Assembly (NCBI GenBank): GCA_001689535.1
Contig: LUJP01000024.1
Span: 1 to 37,069 of the forward strand
DNA length: 37,069 bases
Reading direction: 5' to 3'
Origin: Bacteroidales bacterium M5
GTDB taxonomy: Bacteria > Bacteroidota > Bacteroidia > Bacteroidales > Muribaculaceae
The translations under genes and the position numbers were made by a program. Each line of letters opens with the position of its first letter. The first letter of the stretch is position 1. The notes beneath the pieces were generated by a model. The model was given only the letters and a program-made list of their open reading frames with translations, ran no database searches and was not told the origin of the DNA. Shown here in pieces: positions 16,914-25,310 of the stretch.

Positions 16914-17870
16914 ATGGAAAGCGTAGCATCATTTCTGGCATCGGAACATCCCACGGCATTCTCGTTCGAAATCCTGCCTCCCCTGCGCGGGCGGAGCATT
17001 GACAGCACCTATTCCGACATAGAGCGCCTGATGAAGTTCAACCCCGCCTACATCAACATCACCACCCACCGCACCGAAGTGAGCTATCGCCATCTCGGCG
17101 GCGACACCTACAAGGTTGTCACCTCCACAAAGCGGCCCGGAACCGTGGCGATTGCCGCCGTGATCCGCGAACGCTTCGGAGTGAGACCCGTGCCCCATCT
17201 GATATGCGGTGAATATTCGCGCGGTGAAATAGAGGACCAGCTTATCGACCTGTCATATCTCGGCATAACCGACCTTCTGGTGCTCCGCGGTGACCGTGAG
17301 CGCAACGCTCCCACCTTCACCACCAGTCCCGACGGTCATGAGCATGCCATCACCCTCGCCGCTCAGGTGGAGGACTTCAACCGCGGAATCCTCGCCGACG
17401 GCACCCACACCGCCCCCATAGCTCCGCCTTTCTCATTCGGCGTGGCAGGATACCCCGAAAAACACGAGGAAGCCATGAATCTCACCTCCGACATCCGCAA
17501 TCTCAAAGCCAAAGTCGATGCCGGTGCGAGCTATGTGGTGACACAGATGTTTTTCGACAACCGCCGCTTCTTCAGCTTCGTGGAGGCTGCACGCGCCCAG
17601 GGCATCACCGTGCCTATAGTCCCGGGCCTGAAACCGCTCACATCACTCAGGCAGATATCCATGCTCCCCCGCGTATTCCACATAGATTTCCCCGAAGAGC
17701 TGTCAGACATGCTGCTGGGCTGCACCACCGACGAGGACGTGCGCCGCGTGGGAATCGAATGGGCCATCCGTCAGGGTGCCGAGCTGCGCGACGCCGGAGT
17801 GCCGAGCATCCACTTCTACTCCATGCATGCCGTCAATTCAGTTGCGGCCGTCGCCCGCGAAATCTACTGA
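16914..17870 (+). CDS. metF: 5,10-methylenetetrahydrofolate reductase
   Basis: A 318-residue flavin-dependent TIM-barrel enzyme that reduces methylene-THF to methyl-THF, the methyl donor for MetH. It has AFSFEILPPLRG (15-26) with the catalytic Glu at 19, VPHLICGEYSRGEIEDQL (about 96-113), DLLVLRGD (about 122-129), GVAGYPEKHEEA (about 170-181), VTQMFFDN (about 206-213) and PIVPGLKPL (about 228-236). The frame is open from 16644, but that part overlaps metY out of frame; the ATG at 16914 gives the normal length. It lies 50 bases after metY in the same direction. Confidence 0.95.
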   Translation: MESVASFLASEHPTAFSFEILPPLRGRSIDSTYSDIERLMKFNPAYINITTHRTEVSYRHLGGDTYKVVTSTKRPGTVAIAAVIRERFGVRPVPHLICGEYSRGEIEDQLIDLSYLGITDLLVLRGDRERNAPTFTTSPDGHEHAITLAAQVEDFNRGILADGTHTAPIAPPFSFGVAGYPEKHEEAMNLTSDIRNLKAKVDAGASYVVTQMFFDNRRFFSFVEAARAQGITVPIVPGLKPLTSLRQISMLPRVFHIDFPEELSDMLLGCTTDEDVRRVGIEWAIRQGAELRDAGVPSIHFYSMHAVNSVAAVAREIY

Positions 17871-17941
17871 GCCTCTGAATTTATCCGTATCGTTGACTGC
17901 GTTTTAGATTCTTTCGCTCGGCAATGCTCAAATAATATCCG

Positions 17942-17949
17942 TATCTTTG
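17942..17949 (+). promoter_or_regulatory. -7 element before metH
   Basis: TATCTTTG matches TAnnTTTG and lies 19 bases before the ATG at 17969. No clear -33 was found. It suggests metH can be transcribed separately from metF. No riboswitch was recognised in the 98-base gap. Confidence 0.4.
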
Positions 17950-17968
17950 GAAAAAATCTTTCCTGCCA

Positions 17969-20900
17969 ATGACACATTGCCCTACTGACTCTGCCGGAAG
18001 GCGGCGGGAACTTCTCCGCGCTATCGCGAGCCGCGTGCTGACACTCGACGGCTCCACCGGTGTAATGTTTCAGCGCATGAAACTCGACGAGGCCACCGTG
18101 CGCGGACGCCGTTTCCTCACCCATACCCGGCCGCTGGCCGCAAACTTCGACATTCTGTGTCTCTCGCGCCCCGACCTTGTGGCGGCCGTACACAGAGCCT
18201 ATCTCGAAGCCGGAGCCGACATCATAGAGACAGATACTTTCAATTCCAACGCCCTCTCGCAGCGCGAATACGCCACCTCTCATCTGGTGCGCGACATCAA
18301 CCGTGCCGGCGCGGCTATCGCACGCCGCGAGGCCGAAGCTTTCTCCTCTCCGGAGAAGCCGCGTTTCGTGGCCGGAGCCATGGGGCCTACGGCACTCTCC
18401 GCTTCGCTACCCGTGGATGTGGATGATCCTTCGGCGCGCGCCGTAAGCTTCGACACGCTCGCTGATGCTTACTGCGAGCAGGCGCTCGGGCTGATAGAGG
18501 GAGGCGCCGATCTGCTGCTGATAGAAACGGCTTTTGACCTCCTCAACGCCAAGGCTGCCGCCATGGGCGCGCGCCGCGCCATGGCCGAAAGCCACACGGA
18601 TATACCCATTGTATTCTCATTCACTCTCTCCGACGCCTCCGGGCGAATACTGAGCGGTCATACACCCGCCGCGATACTCGCCGCCGTGGCTCCATTAGCC
18701 CCGCTCGCGGTGGGCTACAACTGTTCCGCCGGCCCCGAAGGGCTTGCAGAAGCCGTAAGGGAACTGGCCTCCGTGTCTCCCTTCCCTGTGATATTTTATC
18801 CCAATGCCGGCCTTCCCGACCGCATGGGAGGCTATTCTGTCACCGCAGCCGACTTCGCCGCCGCCATGAAGCCTCTTCTTGCCGAAGGTATAGTGAATAT
18901 TGCCGGAGGGTGCTGCGGCACCACTCCCGAGCATATAGAGGCGCTGGCCCGAGAAGTGGAGATACACAACAAGTCTCACCGGCCCGATTCCAGCGCTGTG
19001 GCTCCCTGGCTTGCGGGGCTCGAGGCGTTCAGCGACGGACGCGGTTTCATCAACGTGGGCGAGCGGTGCAATGTGGCCGGAAGCCGCAAGTTCCTGCGCC
19101 TGATCAAAGAAAATGCCATTGACGAGGCCGTGGCCATAGCCCGGCGTCAGGTTGCCGACGGCGCCATGATTCTCGACATAAACATGGACGACGGCATGCT
19201 CGACTCACGAGCCGAGATGTCGCGCTTCCTGCGCGCCCTCGGATCCGACCCGGCCACGGCATCAGTGCCCTGGATGATTGATTCATCCGACTTCGCCACT
19301 ATAGAGGAAGCGCTGAAAAATACCGGAGGGCGCGCCATTGTCAACTCCATATCGCTCAAACACGGCGAGGACGAGTTCCGCCGTCAGGCCTGTATCATCC
19401 GCTCCTACGGCGCCGCCGTGGTGGTGATGCTCTTCGACGAGCGCGGCCAGGCCGACACCTGCGAGAGAAAAATCGAGATAGCTGCCCGCGCATGCCGCAT
19501 TCTCATGGACGAATGCGGTTTCGAGGCCCGCGACATAGTCATCGACCCCAATGTGCTCACCATAGCCACCGGAATGCCGGAGCACGATGCCTACGCCCTC
19601 CATTTCATCCGTGCCGTGGAGTGGATCCACACCAATCTGCCCGGAGTGAAGACCAGTGGCGGCGTGAGCAATCTTTCTTTTGCCTTCCGCGGCAACAACT
19701 ATCTGCGTCAGGCCATGCACGCCGTGTTCCTGTTCCATGCCGTGAAAGCAGGCCTGAGCATGGCGATAGTCGACCCAGGCACCAAAGTGCAGTATGCCGA
19801 CATAGCCCCCGAACATCTCCAGCTTATAGAGGACGCCATATTGTGCCGCCGTCCGGATGCAGCCGAAAGGCTTTCAGCAGCCGCGGCCGATATCACAGGC
19901 GAGACTGTCCACGCCACCGGCAGTGAGGTGACGGAAGAAGCTTCGGCACCCTCCACACCCGAAGAACGCCTAATCCGCGCCCTACAGCGCGGCGACGACT
20001 CCTCGCTTGACGCCGACCTGCGGCTTGCCGTGGAGCGCGCCGGAAGCGCCAACGCGGTGGTGGAGCACACCCTGATGAAGGGCATGGAGCTGGTAGGCTC
20101 GCTGTTCGAAAGCGGCAAGATGTTCCTGCCGCAGGTGGTGAAAAGCGCGCGCACCATGCACCGCGCCGTAGATATATTGCGGCCATTCCTCGAAAACGGC
20201 GCCGTGAAAGGTTCCTCCAAAGGCCGCGCCGTCCTCGCCACGGTGAAAGGCGACGTTCACGACATCGGCAAGAACATAGCGGCCGTGGTGCTCCAGTGCA
20301 ATAATTTCGAGGTCATCGACCTCGGGGTGCAGGTAGAAGCCGCTGCAATTATCAAGGCCGTGAAAGAACACAGTCCAGTTTTCGTGGGTCTGAGCGGACT
20401 CATAGCTCCCTCGCTCGAGGAAATGGCGCGCACGCTTTCGGCCATGAGGCGCGAAGGCATCACGGTGCCTGTGCTCGTGGGAGGGGCAGCGACCTCTAAG
20501 CTACACACAGCGCTTATGCTCGCTCCAGCCTATGGACCGGAAGGTACGGTGATACGCGTGGCCGACGCATCGCAGGATCCCGTGGTGGCCTCGCGGCTGC
20601 TCCGCGACCCTGAGGGCGAGAAAAGATCCGTGAAAGAACAGCAGCAGGCCTTAGCCAAAGAATATAACAACAGCCGGAATGATAGCGGTGCGGAACCAAG
20701 CGCCCCGGTGGAAGCCTGGGACAAGGCAGCCATTGTCAAGCCTGCGTTCACCGGAATAAGAACCCTCAAGCCGGTAAGCCTGGCTACGGTAAGACCGTAT
20801 ATCAACTTCACATACTTCCTGAACGCGTGGAAAGTGGTTCGCGACACCCCAGAAGCCGCCTCGCTTCTTGACGAGGCTGAGCGCATGCTCGACCGCCTCG

Positions 20901-21466
20901 AATCACTCGGAGCAACCATGCTCTGCCAGACGGCTTTCTATCCTGCCACAGGCTCCGACAGCGCCATCACAACACCTGTGGCCTCCATACCCACTCCCCG
21001 CCAGAAAGCGGCTGAGGGACGCGAGGAAAGGCTTGCCCTGAGCGATTTCGTGGCGCCTGAAGGCGACTATATAGGATGCTTTGCTGTGACCATCGGCCCG
21101 GAAATAAGGCATGAGCTTGAAACCGAGACCGACTCCTACCGCCACCTGCTGCTCCAGACCATCGCCGACCGCCTCACCGAGGCCACGAGCGAATGGCTTC
21201 ACCGCCGCGTGCGCACCGACCTCTGGGGATACGCGCCCGACGAGCCGGAGGACTTTCAGGCCATCCGCCAGGGACGTTACCGCGGCATACGCCCCGCTAT
21301 AGGATATCCCTCGCTCCCCGACCAGCGCCTGATGCACACACTCATGGCTCACCTCGCTCCCGACGAAATAGGAGTCACTGTAACTGAAAACGGAGCGCTG
21401 AGTCCGTCCTCGTCGGTAGCCGGATTCTATCTCGCCTCACCCATGGCGAGATATTTCACGGTGTAA
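17969..21466 (+). CDS. metH: Cobalamin-dependent methionine synthase
   Basis: A full-length 1165-residue MetH (E. coli MetH is 1227 residues) that transfers the methyl group of methyl-THF to homocysteine. Modules in order: homocysteine-binding barrel (about 20-330) with zinc ligands C252, C315 and C316 (GYNCSAGPE and GGCCGTTPEHI); pterin-binding barrel (about 355-620; FINVGERCNVAGSRKF, then LDINMDDGMLD); cobalamin-binding cap and Rossmann domain (about 665-885) with the cobalt-ligand His764 in GDVHDIGKN; and a C-terminal S-adenosylmethionine reactivation domain (about 920-1165) with RPAIGYPSLPDQ. Both substrates are supplied by the genes just upstream. The enzyme needs imported or made B12. 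Confidence 0.97.
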   Translation: MTHCPTDSAGRRRELLRAIASRVLTLDGSTGVMFQRMKLDEATVRGRRFLTHTRPLAANFDILCLSRPDLVAAVHRAYLEAGADIIETDTFNSNALSQREYATSHLVRDINRAGAAIARREAEAFSSPEKPRFVAGAMGPTALSASLPVDVDDPSARAVSFDTLADAYCEQALGLIEGGADLLLIETAFDLLNAKAAAMGARRAMAESHTDIPIVFSFTLSDASGRILSGHTPAAILAAVAPLAPLAVGYNCSAGPEGLAEAVRELASVSPFPVIFYPNAGLPDRMGGYSVTAADFAAAMKPLLAEGIVNIAGGCCGTTPEHIEALAREVEIHNKSHRPDSSAVAPWLAGLEAFSDGRGFINVGERCNVAGSRKFLRLIKENAIDEAVAIARRQVADGAMILDINMDDGMLDSRAEMSRFLRALGSDPATASVPWMIDSSDFATIEEALKNTGGRAIVNSISLKHGEDEFRRQACIIRSYGAAVVVMLFDERGQADTCERKIEIAARACRILMDECGFEARDIVIDPNVLTIATGMPEHDAYALHFIRAVEWIHTNLPGVKTSGGVSNLSFAFRGNNYLRQAMHAVFLFHAVKAGLSMAIVDPGTKVQYADIAPEHLQLIEDAILCRRPDAAERLSAAAADITGETVHATGSEVTEEASAPSTPEERLIRALQRGDDSSLDADLRLAVERAGSANAVVEHTLMKGMELVGSLFESGKMFLPQVVKSARTMHRAVDILRPFLENGAVKGSSKGRAVLATVKGDVHDIGKNIAAVVLQCNNFEVIDLGVQVEAAAIIKAVKEHSPVFVGLSGLIAPSLEEMARTLSAMRREGITVPVLVGGAATSKLHTALMLAPAYGPEGTVIRVADASQDPVVASRLLRDPEGEKRSVKEQQQALAKEYNNSRNDSGAEPSAPVEAWDKAAIVKPAFTGIRTLKPVSLATVRPYINFTYFLNAWKVVRDTPEAASLLDEAERMLDRLESLGATMLCQTAFYPATGSDSAITTPVASIPTPRQKAAEGREERLALSDFVAPEGDYIGCFAVTIGPEIRHELETETDSYRHLLLQTIADRLTEATSEWLHRRVRTDLWGYAPDEPEDFQAIRQGRYRGIRPAIGYPSLPDQRLMHTLMAHLAPDEIGVTVTENGALSPSSSVAGFYLASPMARYFTV

Positions 21467-21504
21467 ACTGTATAATCGGTGTCAAAGAGAGTGCCGCCTT
21501 GAGT

Positions 21505-22278
21505 TCAGGGCTCGTAAATCATAGCCACCTTGCCTATTTTGAGTTTACCGCTGAACACGAGCGGTAAACGGCTCTCGCGCTCCACCTCGCAGCTAACGGT
21601 GTAACCCGACGGACGCCCGTTGAAATAATACTCGAACTCCGTCTGATAGGTGGGATATTCCACCCCGTTGATCTTATATTTCGACAAGCCAAGATAGCGG
21701 AACAGCAGATGCTGCCTGGCACCGTTCATCCCGGTAATCGACACCAGATACTCCCGTCCCGGCATAATACGGTCAAAGTCAATCTTGCGGTAGGAGTAAA
21801 ACATGGCCAGCATATCGGTGGTGATGCTCACGGCTTCCATCGTCTCCTCCGATGCGTCGAGCAGCCCCATGCCGTCGGTATTCTTGTACATCTTGGGATT
21901 ATTGAACACATACATGCCGTCGGCCGCCTCGGCAGCTGTGGGCTTGCTGTACCATCCTATCTTGAACATGACCTCTTCACGCACGTTCAGGTGGCCATTG
22001 GTGTGATACATCCGGGCCACGAGAGTGTCGCTCACGGTATAATACCGGCCGCCCCACTCTATGCTGTGGCCATTGAGAGTGCCGGTGAAGTTCTGGCCGT
22101 CTATTTTAATGCCCACACGTGCATGGGCGGCGGTCTTTTTCAGCCCCATGAAATCATACTCTATCTTATAACGGTAATTATTTTCCTGGGCATCCAGGTC
22201 CGCACCCGCGGTCAGTATGCATAAGGCAGCAATACCGAGCAAGAGGGTCAGGATTTTCCTATACTTGATTTTCTTCAT
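21505..22278 (-). CDS. DUF3108 domain protein, exported
   Basis: A 257-residue protein. The start at 22278 (MKKIKYRKILTLLLG) gives a normal signal peptide ending near ADLDAQ; the frame is open to 22362. The body is beta-rich and matches DUF3108 in style: YKIEYDFMGLKKTAAHARVG, the SIEWGGRYYTVSDTLVARMY stretch, then YLVSITGMNGARQHLLFRYLG and VFSGKLKIGKVAMI at the end. DUF3108 proteins are periplasmic and of unknown function. The gene follows bioB on the same strand but appears separated from it by a terminator-like hairpin and a promoter. It converges on metH with a 38-base gap. Confidence 0.8.
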   Translation of the reverse strand: MKKIKYRKILTLLLGIAALCILTAGADLDAQENNYRYKIEYDFMGLKKTAAHARVGIKIDGQNFTGTLNGHSIEWGGRYYTVSDTLVARMYHTNGHLNVREEVMFKIGWYSKPTAAEAADGMYVFNNPKMYKNTDGMGLLDASEETMEAVSITTDMLAMFYSYRKIDFDRIMPGREYLVSITGMNGARQHLLFRYLGLSKYKINGVEYPTYQTEFEYYFNGRPSGYTVSCEVERESRLPLVFSGKLKIGKVAMIYEP

Positions 22279-22377
22279 TGGAATATACATAGCGAAAGAA
22301 AAACTGCATATTATCGCTACTATATAAATACATTTCCTGACGATTATGTTTTTCCCTTTCAAAAAATTATCACGCTA

Positions 22378-22414
22378 TAAAAAGAACTGCCCCCATCATC
22401 CCGATGGAAGCAGT
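22378..22414 (-). terminator. Rho-independent terminator or attenuator
   Basis: On the minus strand ACTGCTTCCATC, a 5-base loop and GATGGGGGCAGT form a 12-bp stem with two G-T wobbles (22414-22386), followed at once by TCTTTTT. It lies between bioB and the DUF3108 gene. It would end bioB transcripts, and because a promoter-like element (22493-22463) lies upstream of it, it could also act as an attenuator in the DUF3108 leader. Confidence 0.7.
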
Positions 22415-22462
22415 ATCAATTTTTTTAACCTTGAAATCTAATCCTATGAAAAAACTACACTG

Positions 22463-22493
22463 CAAAGTTACGTTACATATCCGTGACAATCAA
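22463..22493 (-). promoter_or_regulatory. Promoter upstream of the DUF3108 gene
   Basis: On the minus strand there is TTG (22493-22491), a 20-base spacer and TAACTTTG (22470-22463). Transcription would start near 22456, giving a leader of about 178 bases that includes the terminator hairpin. The interval 22279-22591 holds nothing else that was recognised. Confidence 0.5.
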
Positions 22494-22591
22494 CTATTAT
22501 TCAATTTATTGATAAGTTTTAACGGATTTTTATAATGCACGCTTTTCATAGGTGTGATTAACTTAAAATCGTTAATTTTTGTTCACCAGCA

Positions 22592-23560
22592 TCAATCTGT
22601 GGCGCTGACCAGGCCGAGACGTTCGAATGTCACGAAATCATCGTGCGGACGGTTCCCGCCGGTTGTGAGCAGATCGCCTATCATCACCCCGTTGACACCT
22701 CCGGTGAGCATCCGCTCCACCGATCCGGCCGACATACGGGCGCGGCCGCCGGCAAACCTAATCCATGTGTCGGGAGCCACAAAACGCATCAGCGCGCCGG
22801 TGCGCACTATCTCGTCCTCTCCAAGCAGCGGAGTGTCGCCCAGCGGGGTTCCCGGAATAGGAGAAAGGATATTCAGCGGCACTGACATGGCGCCGGCCTC
22901 CACAGCCTCGCGCACCATACGCAGACGCTGCTCCATGGTCTCACCCATTCCTATTATACCGCCGCTACACACCTCCATCCCCTCGGCGCGGGCCGCAGCG
23001 ATAGTGGCGAGCTTGTCGGCGCGGGTATGCGATGAGCACAGTTCCGGAAAATAATCGGCCGAAGTCTCCAGATTGCAGTGATAGCGGTCAACGCCTACCT
23101 CGCTGAGAGCGCGCATTCCGGCCGCATCGAGCAGCCCCATCGACGCGCATAGTCTCAGGCGCGGATGGCGGGCGCGTATCTCCCGGAAAATGGCGCAGAA
23201 TTTCTCCATCTGGGCGCCGGCGACCCTACGCCCGCTGGTCACGAGCGAGAAATGCCCTACGCCACGGGCTGCCGATGCATCGGCAAGCGCCATAGCTTTG
23301 TCGAGAGGTATCACATCGTATTCCTCGATGCCCGTGGCCCAGTGGCGCGACTGTGCGCACCATTTGCAGTCCTCCGAACAGCGGCCGGAGCGCGCGTTGG
23401 CTATCGAGCAGGTATCTACACGGTTTCCGAACCGTGCGCGTGTTATCTCTCCGGCCGCATCACACAATTCATCGGTTGAACAGCTACGGTCAATCTCCAG
23501 AGCCTCCTCAACTGTGGCGGCAATGCCGCGGAGGGCCCTTTCGGTTATGTCTTGTATCAT
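22592..23560 (-). CDS. bioB: Biotin synthase (radical SAM)
   Basis: A 322-residue radical SAM enzyme that inserts sulfur into dethiobiotin. The 4Fe-4S motif is C61, C65 and C68 in CSEDCKWCAQ. BioB landmarks are NLETSADYF (163-171), EVCSGGIIGMGET (196-208), ILSPIPGTPL (231-240) and IRFAGGRA (267-274). Compared by eye with E. coli BioB, the auxiliary-cluster ligands C128 and C188 correspond to C138 and C198, but the C97 position appears to be Ser105 (HFSLVTSGR). Extra cysteines are present at 162 and 175. This suggests a variant of the sulfur-donor cluster. It is solitary; no other bio genes are nearby. Confidence 0.92.
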   Translation of the reverse strand: MIQDITERALRGIAATVEEALEIDRSCSTDELCDAAGEITRARFGNRVDTCSIANARSGRCSEDCKWCAQSRHWATGIEEYDVIPLDKAMALADASAARGVGHFSLVTSGRRVAGAQMEKFCAIFREIRARHPRLRLCASMGLLDAAGMRALSEVGVDRYHCNLETSADYFPELCSSHTRADKLATIAAARAEGMEVCSGGIIGMGETMEQRLRMVREAVEAGAMSVPLNILSPIPGTPLGDTPLLGEDEIVRTGALMRFVAPDTWIRFAGGRARMSAGSVERMLTGGVNGVMIGDLLTTGGNRPHDDFVTFERLGLVSATD

Positions 23561-23585
23561 ATTTTCTATAATTGATTTTCGACTA

Positions 23586-23593
23586 CAAAATTA
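23586..23593 (-). promoter_or_regulatory. -7 element of bioB
   Basis: TAATTTTG on the minus strand, 25 bases upstream of the ATG at 23560. No convincing -33 element was seen, and no BirA-like palindrome was recognised. Confidence 0.4.
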
Positions 23594-23671
23594 CTAAATA
23601 ACGGTATGGGGTGATGAGTGACAACGACCAATTTTTCTACCGGCGCTCAACATTTTTACGTAAAACTGAGT

Positions 23672-23679
23672 TATATTTG
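23672..23679 (+). promoter_or_regulatory. -7 element of the export operon
   Basis: TATATTTG matches TAnnTTTG, about 95 bases before the ATG at 23775. A -33 element is not clear. Confidence 0.4.
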
Positions 23680-23774
23680 TAATCCGGAAATGGAAAAAGC
23701 CGTTTATGATCCGGTGCACGGACTCCACCGTGGTCCGTCATCTGATTTTTTACTATTTATCAAACACCCGAAAA

Positions 23775-25262
23775 ATGAGCCTACGAAAAGTTGGTCTGGC
23801 ATTATTAACTATTTCAGTAATCGCTTCCGGTTCGGTTTCCGCCATGGGGCAGACAGCTCCGGCACCGGGAGCCGTATCGCTCGATTCGTGCCGCGCGATG
23901 GCTTTGAACAACAACAGGCAGCTCCGAGCCCGCTCCGAGGCCATAAAAATGACCGGTTATCAAAAAAAAGAAGCTCTGGCTGCCTATCTGCCCGCCCTCG
24001 ACTTTGAAGGCGGCTATATGTACAACCAGAAGAACATAGCTATCTTCGGAAGCGACCAGCTTCTGCCCACCAAGACGTTCGATCCAGCCACGCAGAGCTA
24101 CCAGTTCAACATCGTGAAAAATCCCGCCACCGGACAGCCCGTGCTCGGCCCCGGCAACCAGCCCATACCCGAGACCGTGGCCCTGATTCCGAAAGAGGCC
24201 ATGACCTATAATATCCATAATGTGTTCGGAGGTGCCGTCACTCTCACGCAGCCCATATTCATGGGCGGAAAAATCGTGGCTATGAACCGCCTGACGCATT
24301 ATGCCGAAAAACTGGCCCAGGCCGCCAAAAACGCCGAGGCCGAAAACGTGATATATGCCGTGGACGCCGCCTACTGGCAGGTGGTCTCGCTCAAGGCAAA
24401 GAAAAAACTCGCCGACAGCTATGTGAACCTGCTCGACACACTCACCCGCAATGTGAGACTGATGGTTGAGCAGGGCGTAGCCACACCGAGCGACCTTCTT
24501 TCGGTGGAGGTGAAGCTCAATTCCGCGCAAGTTGACCAGACTAAAGTGGACAATGGCCTGACGCTCTCGCGCATGGCCCTCGCGCAGGTGTGCGGACTGC
24601 CGGTTGACACCGTTTTCCCCCTTGCCGACGAAGATGCCGACCTCACCGTGCAACCTTCCATGGCCGCCACAACCTACAATATGCAGGAGGTCTACGACCG
24701 CCGTCAGGACCTTCGCGCCCTCCAGGCCGGAATTGACATTCTCCACCAGAAAGCCAACGTGGCCAAATCAGAGATGATGCCAAGCCTCGCACTCATAGGC
24801 GCCTACTCATTCTCCAACCCCAATATGTTCGACGGTTTCCGCCGCCGCCTCGACGGAGCGTTCTCCGTGGGCGCAGTGCTCAGGATTCCGCTATGGCACT
24901 GGGGAGGGAACTACAACAAATACCGCGCGGCCCGCTCGATGACCACCATTGCCCGTATAGAACTTGAGGATGCACGCCGGATGGTAGAACTTCAGGTGAG
25001 CCAGAGCGCCTTCCGCAGCCGCGAGGCAGTGAAAACCTACCAGATGACCGAAACCAACCTACGCAAGGCCGACGAGAACCTGCGCCAGGCCAACCTCGCC
25101 TTCCGCGAAGGAGTGATGACCACCGACAATGTGATGGCCGCGCAGACGGCGTGGCTCAAGGCACATTCCGAGCAGATCGACGCCGGAATAGACATGCGTC
25201 TGTGCGATGTCTATCTCTCAAAAGTGCTCGGCACTCTCCCCTACACCCGCGAAGGCGAATAA
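23775..25262 (+). CDS. TolC-family outer-membrane efflux protein
   Basis: A 495-residue outer-membrane channel of a tripartite exporter. The start at 23775 (MSLRKVGLALL) gives a signal peptide ending near SAMGQ; the frame is open from 23706. Two TolC-type repeats are visible: SLDSCRAMALNNNRQLRA, the ALAAYLPALDFEGGYMYNQ beta segment and FGGAVTLTQPIFMGGKIVAM, then KSEMMPSLALIGAYSF and GAVLRIPLWHWGGNYNKY. Long helices follow each repeat. It is first in a four-gene exporter set with HlyD-like and ABC-2 proteins. The substrate is unknown. Confidence 0.92.
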   Translation: MSLRKVGLALLTISVIASGSVSAMGQTAPAPGAVSLDSCRAMALNNNRQLRARSEAIKMTGYQKKEALAAYLPALDFEGGYMYNQKNIAIFGSDQLLPTKTFDPATQSYQFNIVKNPATGQPVLGPGNQPIPETVALIPKEAMTYNIHNVFGGAVTLTQPIFMGGKIVAMNRLTHYAEKLAQAAKNAEAENVIYAVDAAYWQVVSLKAKKKLADSYVNLLDTLTRNVRLMVEQGVATPSDLLSVEVKLNSAQVDQTKVDNGLTLSRMALAQVCGLPVDTVFPLADEDADLTVQPSMAATTYNMQEVYDRRQDLRALQAGIDILHQKANVAKSEMMPSLALIGAYSFSNPNMFDGFRRRLDGAFSVGAVLRIPLWHWGGNYNKYRAARSMTTIARIELEDARRMVELQVSQSAFRSREAVKTYQMTETNLRKADENLRQANLAFREGVMTTDNVMAAQTAWLKAHSEQIDAGIDMRLCDVYLSKVLGTLPYTREGE

Positions 25263-25310
25263 TCAACACTGAAAATCCAAATCGTAAAAACATAAAAAAC
25301 TTGCATTGCC

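Noticed and set aside
22446..22535. Short plus-strand ORF starting MKKLHCK between DUF3108 and bioB
   Set aside because: Only 29 codons, no recognisable product, and it overlaps the minus-strand promoter. The ATG-AAA-AAA start looks coincidental in AT-rich DNA.
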